From Sphingobacteriales bacterium (GTDB lineage Bacteria; Bacteroidota; Bacteroidia; Sphingobacteriales; Sphingobacteriaceae), in contig JAAFJW010000019.1 in the NCBI GenBank assembly GCA_013298995.1, positions 1 to 33,770 on the forward strand: a DNA stretch of 33,770 bases, given 5' to 3'. The stretch's first letter is position 1. The number at the start of each line of letters is the position of its first letter. Of the stretch, positions 7,550-15,647 are shown one piece after another. The position numbers were made by a program, and so were the translations under genes. The notes beneath the pieces were generated by a model that searched no databases, was not told the DNA's origin, and saw nothing but the letters and a program-made list of their open reading frames with translations.

Positions 7550-9223
7550 ATGGCAGAAACCACAGATTATAATTTAAAAGGAGCATTAAAAAAACTGTTT
7601 CAATTAATTAATATTGAGCGCAAAGAAATTACAAATATTTACTTTTTCGCCATTGTTTCGGGCTTAATACAGTTATCGTTACCGCTAGGCATACAGGCTA
7701 TTGTGGGTTTATTATTTGGCGGTTTGGTTTCGGCATCGCTGGTGGTGCTTATTAGCTTTGTGGTAGTGGGTGTGTTATTTAACGGTGTATTTCAGATTAT
7801 GCAAATGCGTGTAACCGAGCGCATACAGCAGCGTATTTTTACACGTTTAACTTTTTTATACGCCCAGCGTATCCCTAAGTTAGATTTATTAGGGGTTGAT
7901 AATTATTACCTCCCCGAACTTGTAAACCGTTTTTTTGATACAGCAAGTTTGCAAAAAGGTTTATCTAAGCTGTTGCTCGATTTCCCGGCGGCTACCATTC
8001 AAATTATTTTTGGTTTGATATTGCTTAGCTTTTACCACCCCGTGTTTATCGTTTTTGGTATTGCTTTGCTTACTATGGTATCTATGATATTGTATTTAAG
8101 CAGCCCATCGGGTTTTAAAACCAGCATGCAAGAAAGCGACTATAAGTATAAAGTGGCGCATTGGTTGGAAGAGATTTCTCGGGCCATTAAAACGTTTAAA
8201 TTTTCGCAAAAAAATCAAATGCACTTACACAAAACCGACGAACTTACGTATGGATATTTAACATCACGGTCGGCACATTTTAATATATTGGTGTTTCAAT
8301 ACCGCATTATGATAGCCTTTAAGGTTTTAATAACGGCGGCTATGCTTATTATAGGCACTTATTTATTGGTAAACCAGCAAATTAATTTAGGCCAATTTAT
8401 AGCCTCCGAAATCGTTATTATAGCTATATTAAGCTCGGTCGAAAAAATAATTGTAAGCCTCGAAACCATTTACGATGTGCTTACATCTATCGAAAAAGTA
8501 GATAAACTATTGCAAAAACCTAAAGATAACTTAGCCAACACCAACCTAATAAGTACATTTGATTACAACAAACCTTTTTCTATAACTACCAATAATTTAA
8601 GTTTTAGCTACCCCAATAGCGGTGCTATACTTAGTCAAATAAACCTAAGCATACATGCAGGCGAAAAAATATGTTTAAAAGGCGATGAAGGCTCGGGAAA
8701 AACCACTTTATTGCGTGTATTAACGGGTGCTTACAGTGCTTACTCTGGCAATATATCCATTAATAACATACCCCTACAAAATATTAATGCAGATAAATTA
8801 AGGGCCAATATAGCCGTGTTTTTTGCCCAAGAAGAACTGTTTAATGGCACCCTTTGGGATAACCTTACCCTAGGCGATAAAACCCTAGATTTTGATGAAG
8901 TAATAAAAACCTGCGAAATGGTGGGGCTTAAACCATTTTTAGAACAAAAGCAAGACGGCTTTAATACCATGTTAGATTCGCAAGGCCGAAAACTAGCCAA
9001 CAGTACCGTTCAAAAAATATTATTGGCAAGGTGCTTTTTGTATCACCCATCATTACTGCTATTAGAAAACGGATGGAGCGGTATAGAGAGCGAATACCGC
9101 CAAAAAATCATCAAAAAGCTAATAGAGGATAAAAGTTTTACCCTAATAGCAGTTTCTGATTTAAACGATTTTAGCGCACAATGCGATAAAATAATTACAC
9201 TAAGTAAAGGTAAAGTTGTATAA
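7550..9223 (+). CDS. ABC transporter, membrane domain fused to a degenerate ATPase (type I secretion-like)
   Basis: A 557-residue half transporter in the layout of HlyB/LapB-type exporters but without an N-terminal C39 peptidase. Residues 25-310 are the ABC transmembrane domain with about six hydrophobic segments. Residues 340-557 are the nucleotide-binding domain. Walker A is intact (GDEGSGKT, 378-385) and the Q-loop has Q427. The other motifs have diverged: the signature LSGGQ is LANST (482-486), the Walker B Asp is E506, the catalytic Glu is N507, the D-loop is SGIE, and the switch His is D537. It may bind ATP but hydrolyse it poorly, or need a partner NBD. It lies 3 bp upstream of an HlyD gene, followed by a TolC gene, so the three probably form one trans-envelope exporter. 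Substrate unknown. Confidence 0.9.
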   Translation: MAETTDYNLKGALKKLFQLINIERKEITNIYFFAIVSGLIQLSLPLGIQAIVGLLFGGLVSASLVVLISFVVVGVLFNGVFQIMQMRVTERIQQRIFTRLTFLYAQRIPKLDLLGVDNYYLPELVNRFFDTASLQKGLSKLLLDFPAATIQIIFGLILLSFYHPVFIVFGIALLTMVSMILYLSSPSGFKTSMQESDYKYKVAHWLEEISRAIKTFKFSQKNQMHLHKTDELTYGYLTSRSAHFNILVFQYRIMIAFKVLITAAMLIIGTYLLVNQQINLGQFIASEIVIIAILSSVEKIIVSLETIYDVLTSIEKVDKLLQKPKDNLANTNLISTFDYNKPFSITTNNLSFSYPNSGAILSQINLSIHAGEKICLKGDEGSGKTTLLRVLTGAYSAYSGNISINNIPLQNINADKLRANIAVFFAQEELFNGTLWDNLTLGDKTLDFDEVIKTCEMVGLKPFLEQKQDGFNTMLDSQGRKLANSTVQKILLARCFLYHPSLLLLENGWSGIESEYRQKIIKKLIEDKSFTLIAVSDLNDFSAQCDKIITLSKGKVV

Positions 9224-9226
9224 TTT

Positions 9227-10576
9227 ATGTTCTCCAAAGATAATATAGAAACAGATAATTGTGATGCGTTTAAATCGTTTCGTAAAACGATGGAACCAAG
9301 CCATCATACAAAAAAAATAAAATGGATTTTGGGCGTGTTTATAGGCATTATATGCACCCTATTTTTACCGTGGACACAAAATATACAATCCCGAGGCGAA
9401 GTATCAACCCTAAATCCCGAGCAACGCCAGCAAGAAATAAACTCCATTATAGCTGGCCGAATTGTAAAATGGTATGTGCAAGATGGCGACATGGTAAATA
9501 AAGGCGATACCATTTTACAAATTACCGAAATTAAAGACGACTATCTGGACCCGCAACTTACCCAGCGTACCGCCGAGCAGTTAAAAGCCAAAGCCAATGC
9601 CACCCAATTTTATAAAGATAAAGTAGGCCAAGCCGATAAACAACTTGTGGCAATGACGCAAAGCCTGAACCTTAAAATGGAGCAGCTACGCAACAAGGTA
9701 AAGCAATATACCCTGCAAGTACAATCGGATAGTATGGCCATGATAGCAGCCAATAACCAACTAAAAATTGCCAACGAACAGCTAAAACGCCAAAAAGAAA
9801 TGTTTGATGCTGGCCTAAAATCGCTTACCGAATTTGAGCAACGCCAGCAATTGTTTCAAGAAAGCTTGGCAAAAAAAATAGCTTCCGAAAACAAATTTTA
9901 CAACGGCAAAAACGAACTCCTAAACATAAAAATAGACCTATCAGCAACTACACAGGACTATGCCGAAAAAATATCGAAAACCACTGGCGATAAATTTACA
10001 GCACAATCACAAGCCGCAACAGGCGAAAGCGAAGTAGCCAAACTTAACAATCAACTGGCTAATTATAAGCTACGTAAAGGCTTTTATTTTATACTAGCCC
10101 CACAAAATGGCCAAGTATTACAAACCATAAAAGCAGGTATTGGCGAAACCGTAAAAGATGGCGAAAAACTACTCGCCATTGTACCCCTTAACTTTAGTAA
10201 AGCCATAGAAATATATGTAAACCCCATTGATTTACCCCTAATAAGTAAAGGCGAGCATGTACAAATACAATTTGATGGTTTCCCGGCCATTGTTTTTTCG
10301 GGCTGGCCACAAGCATCGTACGGTTTATTTACAGGCACAATAGCCGCCATTGATAATAATATTGATGCCACAGGTAAGTTTAAGGTATGGGTTAAACCCG
10401 ATTTTAGTACCAAAGCTTGGCCATCGTCACTTAAACTAGGCACAGGTTGCCAAACCATAGCCCTGCTAAACAACGTACCTATATGGTACGAAATGTGGCG
10501 ACAACTTAATGGTTTCCCGCCTGATTTCTACGGAAGTAAAACCAAAGATACCAAGCCAGCAAAAGATAAAAAATGA
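9227..10576 (+). CDS. HlyD family periplasmic adaptor (membrane fusion protein)
   Basis: A 449-residue adaptor linking the inner-membrane ABC protein to the TolC channel. A short cytoplasmic N terminus is followed by one membrane helix at about 32-50. Then comes the first half of a lipoyl/barrel-sandwich domain (GRIVKWYVQDGDMVNKGD), a long coiled coil at roughly 110-275 rich in Lys, Gln and Glu, and the second lipoyl half (LAPQNGQVLQTIKAGIGETVKDGE). A beta-barrel region and a Trp-rich tail (WYEMWRQLNGFPPDFYG) complete it. The start is 3 bp after the ABC stop codon and the stop overlaps the tolC-like start by 4 nt (ATGA), so the genes are translationally coupled. Family is certain; the cargo is not. 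Confidence 0.93.
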   Translation: MFSKDNIETDNCDAFKSFRKTMEPSHHTKKIKWILGVFIGIICTLFLPWTQNIQSRGEVSTLNPEQRQQEINSIIAGRIVKWYVQDGDMVNKGDTILQITEIKDDYLDPQLTQRTAEQLKAKANATQFYKDKVGQADKQLVAMTQSLNLKMEQLRNKVKQYTLQVQSDSMAMIAANNQLKIANEQLKRQKEMFDAGLKSLTEFEQRQQLFQESLAKKIASENKFYNGKNELLNIKIDLSATTQDYAEKISKTTGDKFTAQSQAATGESEVAKLNNQLANYKLRKGFYFILAPQNGQVLQTIKAGIGETVKDGEKLLAIVPLNFSKAIEIYVNPIDLPLISKGEHVQIQFDGFPAIVFSGWPQASYGLFTGTIAAIDNNIDATGKFKVWVKPDFSTKAWPSSLKLGTGCQTIALLNNVPIWYEMWRQLNGFPPDFYGSKTKDTKPAKDKK

Positions 10577-11967
10577 AAAAATTAATCCTCGTTTTGTTTC
10601 TTTGTACCGCTTATTTTGTTTCGCTTTCGCAAGATAAAACCCTATCGCTAGATGAATATTTGGGAATTGTACAACAATATCACCCCATAGCCAAGCAAGC
10701 ATTTTTGTTTAACGATAAAGCAAAACTAAACCGCCGTATGGCTTTAGGCGGATTCGACCCAAAACTAAGTGCCAATAAAGAACGTAAAATTTTTGATGGC
10801 ACAACCTATTACAACTACTTTACACCCGAAATTAAACTACCACTTTGGTATGGTATTGATTTAAAAGGCAGCTATACCGAGTACGAAGGTGCTTTTGTAA
10901 GCCCAGAAAACAAGGTACCCAAAACAGGGCTAAGTTACCTAGGTTTAAATGTGCCTGTGGGCCGAGGCCTGTTTATCGACGACCGCCGAGCCGCCCTAAA
11001 ACAAGCCCGCATTTACCAATCGGTAGCCCGCAACGAGCAACAAATTATGCTTAACGATTTGTTTTTAGATGCCACCCAAAGCTATACACAATGGTTAAAT
11101 GCGTACCAAAATGTAAAGGTTTACACCAATGCTGTACGCCTAGCCCAAATACGTTTTGATGGCACCAAGCAATTATTTACCAATGGCGATAAACCCGCTA
11201 TTGATACCCTAGAAGCCCTTATTTTATTGCAAACAAGGCAGTTTAAGCTAAACGAATATCAACAGCAATTAAACAATAGCAAAAACGCTTTAACCGCATT
11301 TTTATGGTTGGATAACAACCAAGCAATCGACCCCGAAAAATTACAAATAAACCCCGATTCGCTTGTGTTTGAAACACCTGCCCCAGCGCAATTGCTACAA
11401 ACATTGCCTGCCACCATTGCCCAGCAAAACCCCGAGGTACAAGCCTACGTATTTAAACTGCAAGAACTAGATATAGAACGCCGCCTAAAACTCGAGGAAA
11501 TAAAACCAACTTTAAATTTTAATCTCGGTATATTAAATGCGGGCAGAGATGGGTTTCAAAACTTTAATACACCATATTTAAACAATAACCAAAAATTTGG
11601 CTTTTCGTTTTCCATGCCACTAACCTTTACCAAACAGCGGGCAGCATACAGTTTAAGTAAAATTAAAATACAAGATGCAACCTTTATACTTAACGATAAG
11701 CAAAACCAAATAGCCAATAAATGGCGCAATTACCTAAACGATTATTACACCTTTACCAATCAAATTGCACTTTTTGAGCAAACCCAAGCCAATAACAAAG
11801 CTTTGCTAAGTGGCGAAGAAACCAAATTCAGATTTGGCGATAGCTCATTGTTTCTTATCAACTCTAGGGAACAAAAAGTATTAGAAACCCAAGAAAAAAT
11901 AAACGAACTAAAAGCCAAACGCTTAAAAACCATACAGGTATTAAAGTATTTAAGCAATAGTTTTTAG
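10573..11967 (+). CDS. TolC family outer membrane efflux protein
   Basis: A 464-residue outer-membrane channel subunit of the TolC/OEP family. It starts with a signal peptide (MKKLILVLFLCTAYFVSLSQ) and continues with long amphipathic helices typical of the trimeric alpha-barrel, including the LFLDATQSYTQWLNAYQN and TRQFKLNEYQQQLNNSKNAL stretches. A later KIKIQDATFILNDKQNQIANK repeat matches the family's internal duplication. It is the last gene of the exporter operon and its ATG overlaps the HlyD stop. It would be the exit duct for whatever the ABC/HlyD pair moves. It is followed by a 17-bp AT-rich inverted repeat that may end transcription. Confidence 0.9.
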   Translation: MKKLILVLFLCTAYFVSLSQDKTLSLDEYLGIVQQYHPIAKQAFLFNDKAKLNRRMALGGFDPKLSANKERKIFDGTTYYNYFTPEIKLPLWYGIDLKGSYTEYEGAFVSPENKVPKTGLSYLGLNVPVGRGLFIDDRRAALKQARIYQSVARNEQQIMLNDLFLDATQSYTQWLNAYQNVKVYTNAVRLAQIRFDGTKQLFTNGDKPAIDTLEALILLQTRQFKLNEYQQQLNNSKNALTAFLWLDNNQAIDPEKLQINPDSLVFETPAPAQLLQTLPATIAQQNPEVQAYVFKLQELDIERRLKLEEIKPTLNFNLGILNAGRDGFQNFNTPYLNNNQKFGFSFSMPLTFTKQRAAYSLSKIKIQDATFILNDKQNQIANKWRNYLNDYYTFTNQIALFEQTQANNKALLSGEETKFRFGDSSLFLINSREQKVLETQEKINELKAKRLKTIQVLKYLSNSF

Positions 11968-11981
11968 ATAACAAAACCAAC

Positions 11982-12030
11982 AATCGATAAAAACTATAAA
12001 CATTTTAAAACCTTATAGATTTTATCGATT
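11982..12030 (+). terminator. inverted repeat downstream of the TolC gene, possible terminator
   Basis: Two 17-nt arms (11982-11998 and 12014-12030) pair with one mismatch around a 15-nt loop; arm core ATCGATAAAA / TTTTATCGAT. It starts 14 bp after the TolC stop. No clean T-run follows, so it may be a weak terminator or a mRNA 3'-end stabiliser. Confidence 0.45.
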
Positions 12031-12099
12031 ATTAAATTATAGTATAATTTGCTGTAAATCAATGTTTTTTACGATTTTAAAGCGTTAACGACGATAGTG

Positions 12100-12186
12100 G
12101 CCTGCTCAGGCAGGCATCTTTTCCCCTATCCCTCCCTTTGTAAGGGTAAACTCCAAGCGTGTTTTCTGCCTGCGCAGGCAGAAAAC
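12100..12186. repeat. cluster of three palindromes (REP/MITE-like)
   Basis: Within 87 bp lie three hairpins. The first is GCCTGC-TCAG-GCAGGC at 12100-12115. The second is CCCTT-TGT-AAGGG at 12134-12146. The third is a perfect 26-bp palindrome at 12161-12186 centred on TGCCTGCGCAGGCA with TTTTC/GAAAA flanks. The first and third share the GCCTGCnCAGGCA core. GC content is well above the surrounding AT-rich sequence, between two convergent genes. This fits a REP-type or MITE-type dispersed element. Confidence 0.7.
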
Positions 12187-12201
12187 GCCCTAATCATCAC
12201 G

Positions 12202-12232
12202 AAAACAATATTTATTAATCGAACTCGGGTTA
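12202..12232 (+). repeat. dispersed repeat, copy A (inverted relative to copy B at 27932-27962)
   Basis: Positions 12209-12232 (24 bp, core TTAATCGAACTCGGGTTA) occur exactly, as the reverse complement, at 27932-27955. Allowing one mismatch the match is 31 bp (12202-12232 with 27932-27962). Both copies are intergenic and close to palindromes or IS debris. Confidence 0.8.
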
Positions 12233-12256
12233 TTAGGTAGTTTTTATAGCATAGTG

Positions 12257-15200
12257 TTATTTTTCAAAAACCATTAACCTATCGTTATTACGAGCAACAA
12301 TAATGATGCTTTTGTTTTTTAGTTTTATTTCTTTTGCGTCTCTTACTTCGCCGGTAACAAATAATCCGCTTTGTTTTGGTTTTAAATAGGTAAATAAATG
12401 GTTTTTTAATCCCAAATAAGTTTGCCCATAGCAGGCATCGTAACGTCCTACTTCGGGTTTTAAACCATAAAAATTACCGCCCAAAAACATATCGGGTATT
12501 TTATCCTTATTCACATCCGAAACCAAAATGGCATAAACGGGCGATAATTGTGCCTGCATAGGTAAGGGCTGTTTTACAAAATTTCCTTTGCCCGTATTTT
12601 TAAATATACAAGTGCGGGTTTCATCTACTGTTAATAGCAGCGAGGTGCTTAATTCTTCTTCGCTAAACACTTCTTCCACGGCCTTGCCCGCATAGGCATC
12701 GTAGCGTAAAAATTTCTTTTTTAAATAGGGGAGCTGCGCTACCAAATCAGACCTAAGGTTAAAGGGGTAAGCCTTACCATCGGTTTTGTAGTAAACGGCT
12801 ATGGGCTCGGTTTGGCCATTTTTATCAAAATCATTGGTGTACAACCTAGCGGGATGCTTGGTATCGGCTTTTATTTTAGAATTTAAGCCCAAGTTACCTG
12901 CTATTAAATCTAATTTACCATCGCCATCTATATCGCTTACGTTTAAGCAATTCCACCAGCCCGATGAGTTGGCTATGGTTGTAACCAGTTGGAGTTTTTT
13001 GTTTTGGTATTTTAAAATACTAATGGGCATCCAATCGCCTACAACAATTAATTCGTTTTTGCCATCTTGGTCAATATCGGCCCATTGAGCGTCGCTTACC
13101 ATGCCTAGTTTTAATAATTGGGGCGCAATTGCTGATGTAACATCATCAAAGCCGCCTTTACCATCGTTTTGTAACAATACACTTTGGGGGCTAATTCCGT
13201 AAAATCCAGGAACGCTTCGGGCACCTATAAACACATCTATATCGCCATCGCTATCAAAATCATTAACCCTAGCACAGGCTGCATTTATGCTTAAAAAAGG
13301 TATGGCCGAGGCTCGTGTAAAATTACCTTTACCATCGTTTAAAAATAATTTGGGTATGAGGGATAGGCTACCTACTTTATCTTCGTTGCCACCATATACC
13401 AATAATAAATCTTTATCGCCATCATTATCGCAATCAAAAAATAGGGCATCGCTATTATCGCTTGGGTTGGGTATTTGTAAAGCTACTGGTGTGGCTTGGC
13501 TAAAACCTTTGCCATTGGGCAAAGCCAAAAAAAGTTTGTTTATATCGCCCTTGGCTGCACCCATAAAAAAATCATCAAAGCCATCGCCATTTACATCGGC
13601 TGTGGCTAACTTGGGGCCATCGGCCGATAGCATTTTGGGTATTAGCCGCTCGATATTAAAATCAATAAAGTTATTTTCTTTATGGAGTGTATTACCTGTA
13701 ATAAAGCTAGGCGAAACAGGTTTATATAACGGTTTTACTAAATTATTTTGTATAACCATACTTTTACTTGCTTGGGCTTGGTTTAAGGTAATGGTTTTAT
13801 TGGCCGCAATATGATACAAGGTTTGCGTTTTCATGGTAGGCCAGCACACCTGCAGGCTATCTATTGTATTTATTTTACCCAGGCCAAAATTAAGTACAGG
13901 TTCTACGGAGCTTTCGAACCCACGGCTAGGCATTTGCTGTAATACTTGCAAGCCATTTTGGGTATAGATGCTTACCTTTGCACCGTAGCCAAATGTATTG
14001 GGTGCTAGGCCTTTTAGTTTAATTTTTAAATAGTTGGTTTTTAGTGTTTCGGTTGCTGTATTTTGATATACAAAAGCTTCGGCGTTTTCGTTATTTACCA
14101 CTAGGTCAAGGTCGCCATCGTTATCTAAATCGCCATAAGCTGCACCATTGCTAAAACTTGGGGCATCAAAACCCATTTCAAGCGTAGCGTTTTTAAAGGT
14201 TAGGTTTTTTTGATTGATAAAACCGTAATTAAGTATTGGGTTCGATTTCATTTTGTTTAGCATTCCCTCAAAATCCACAATACCCGCCTTGGCATTATCC
14301 ATTACCACGCTGCTGCTAAAATAGTTTAAAAAATCTTGGTCGGTAAGGTCTTTGCTGATGCCATTGCTTACAAATAAATCTTTCCAGCCATCGTTATTAA
14401 AATCGAATGATAAGGCACCCCAGCTCCAGTCGGTAGCGTTTACCCCTGCGTAAGCTGCTACTTCGCTAAAGGTGCCATCTCCGTTGTTTAGCTGTAAACA
14501 ATTGGCTGCAAATTGATGGTGAAAATCGCTTCGTATTTTGGCATTTGATAGATTATAATCATCAAACACGGTGGTGGTTTTTAGCTTAACATCGGGTTCG
14601 GGCAACATATCGGTAGTAAAAATATCGAGGTAGCCATCGTTATTTACATCCATCATATCGGAGCCCATAGATGCTTGGCTTATATGCCCCATAGCATCGG
14701 CAATAACTTCTTTAAATGTGCCATTTTTTTGGTTGATGTAGAGGTAATCTTTCTCAAAAAAATCGTTCGATACATATATATCGTCCCAGCCATCGTTGTT
14801 TACATCACCAACGCTTAAACCTAGACCAAAGCCTATTTCGCTGCCGTAAATACCTGCCGTGGCACTTACATCTTTAAATTTCCCTTTATCGTTTCGGTAC
14901 AGCCTGTGGCCACCTTGGGCACTGCGTATATTACGAAGGTTTGCGCTAAAGCCAAAACTTTCGATAGGGCGATAACTATTATTTAACACGTAGCAATCCA
15001 AATCGCCATCGTGGTCGTAATCAAAAAATGCTGCATGGGTTGATAGGCCTTTATCGTCTAAACCATATTGCTGTGCCTCTTCTTTAAAAGTGCCGTTTTG
15101 TTGGTTAATATATAATTCGTTGGCTTTATCATCACCATTAATATCGCCACTATTACATACATAAATATCTAGCCAGCCATCGGCATTTATATCAACCATG

Positions 15201-15556
15201 CTTACGCCTGTATGCCATTGGTGAATGCCTTTTAAGCCTGCTTTTGCTGTAATATCTTCAAATTTCCAATGGCCTTTATTAAGGTATAGTTTATTGCTTT
15301 GCTGGTTGGCTGTAAAAAAAACATCGGCCAGGCCATCGTTGTTTATATCACCAATGGCCACCCCGCCACCATTATAAAAATTGCGGTATTTAAACACGTT
15401 AAAATCGTGGCTATAGTTTACGGTATTGATAAAGGTAATGCCTGTGGCGGAGCTAGGTAGCGTTTTAAAAAGAGGCTTGGTATTGGTTTTACTTTTGCAA
15501 CTTATAATGCAAAAGCTAGCAATAAATATAAGGCTGATAAAAAAGGAATGCTTCAT
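12257..15556 (-). CDS. FG-GAP/VCBS repeat lipoprotein with UnbV (ASPIC) domain
   Basis: A large (1099-residue) exported lipoprotein of the CRTAC1/UnbV type common beside SusC/SusD pairs in Bacteroidota. The signal sequence ends in a lipobox (IISC at residues 18-21 from the ATG), so it is lipid-anchored. About fourteen DxNxDGxxD-like motifs (for example DVNNDGWDDIYV, DYDHDGDLD, DIDGDGKLDLI) mark FG-GAP/VCBS blades with probable Ca2+ sites. An ASPIC/UnbV segment (GYGAKVSIYTQNG to FGLGKINTIDSLQVCWP) lies between two propeller groups. The ATG at 15556 is preferred; a further upstream in-frame start at 15565 would be TTG and adds only three residues. It is downstream of susD but separated by a terminator-like hairpin. 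It may bind substrate at the cell surface; substrate unknown. Confidence 0.88.
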   Translation of the reverse strand: MKHSFFISLIFIASFCIISCKSKTNTKPLFKTLPSSATGITFINTVNYSHDFNVFKYRNFYNGGGVAIGDINNDGLADVFFTANQQSNKLYLNKGHWKFEDITAKAGLKGIHQWHTGVSMVDINADGWLDIYVCNSGDINGDDKANELYINQQNGTFKEEAQQYGLDDKGLSTHAAFFDYDHDGDLDCYVLNNSYRPIESFGFSANLRNIRSAQGGHRLYRNDKGKFKDVSATAGIYGSEIGFGLGLSVGDVNNDGWDDIYVSNDFFEKDYLYINQKNGTFKEVIADAMGHISQASMGSDMMDVNNDGYLDIFTTDMLPEPDVKLKTTTVFDDYNLSNAKIRSDFHHQFAANCLQLNNGDGTFSEVAAYAGVNATDWSWGALSFDFNNDGWKDLFVSNGISKDLTDQDFLNYFSSSVVMDNAKAGIVDFEGMLNKMKSNPILNYGFINQKNLTFKNATLEMGFDAPSFSNGAAYGDLDNDGDLDLVVNNENAEAFVYQNTATETLKTNYLKIKLKGLAPNTFGYGAKVSIYTQNGLQVLQQMPSRGFESSVEPVLNFGLGKINTIDSLQVCWPTMKTQTLYHIAANKTITLNQAQASKSMVIQNNLVKPLYKPVSPSFITGNTLHKENNFIDFNIERLIPKMLSADGPKLATADVNGDGFDDFFMGAAKGDINKLFLALPNGKGFSQATPVALQIPNPSDNSDALFFDCDNDGDKDLLLVYGGNEDKVGSLSLIPKLFLNDGKGNFTRASAIPFLSINAACARVNDFDSDGDIDVFIGARSVPGFYGISPQSVLLQNDGKGGFDDVTSAIAPQLLKLGMVSDAQWADIDQDGKNELIVVGDWMPISILKYQNKKLQLVTTIANSSGWWNCLNVSDIDGDGKLDLIAGNLGLNSKIKADTKHPARLYTNDFDKNGQTEPIAVYYKTDGKAYPFNLRSDLVAQLPYLKKKFLRYDAYAGKAVEEVFSEEELSTSLLLTVDETRTCIFKNTGKGNFVKQPLPMQAQLSPVYAILVSDVNKDKIPDMFLGGNFYGLKPEVGRYDACYGQTYLGLKNHLFTYLKPKQSGLFVTGEVRDAKEIKLKNKSIIIVARNNDRLMVFEK

Positions 15557-15589
15557 ATTTAACAAACCTATGAAAAGGGATAGAAATAA

Positions 15590-15626
15590 AAAAAGGAAAA
15601 GTAATTTTAAGCTACTTTTCCTTTTT
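15590..15626 (-). terminator. strong hairpin between the SusD gene and the FG-GAP lipoprotein gene
   Basis: A 14-bp perfect stem (arms 15590-15603 and 15613-15626, AAAAAGGAAAAGTA / TACTTTTCCTTTTT) with a 9-nt loop. In the minus direction the stem is followed by T-rich sequence, so it can act as an intrinsic terminator for the SusC-SusD transcript. It sits 34 bp before the FG-GAP start codon. Confidence 0.7.
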
Positions 15627-15647
15627 GAAATAAAATTGGATTAGGTA

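Noticed and set aside
13287-13814. 175-codon plus-strand open frame inside the FG-GAP lipoprotein gene
   Set aside because: Antisense shadow of a long real gene, with no recognisable domain and no promoter.
15557-15565. Upstream start for the FG-GAP lipoprotein
   Set aside because: The codon is TTG and adds only three residues; the ATG at 15556 gives a normal lipoprotein signal.
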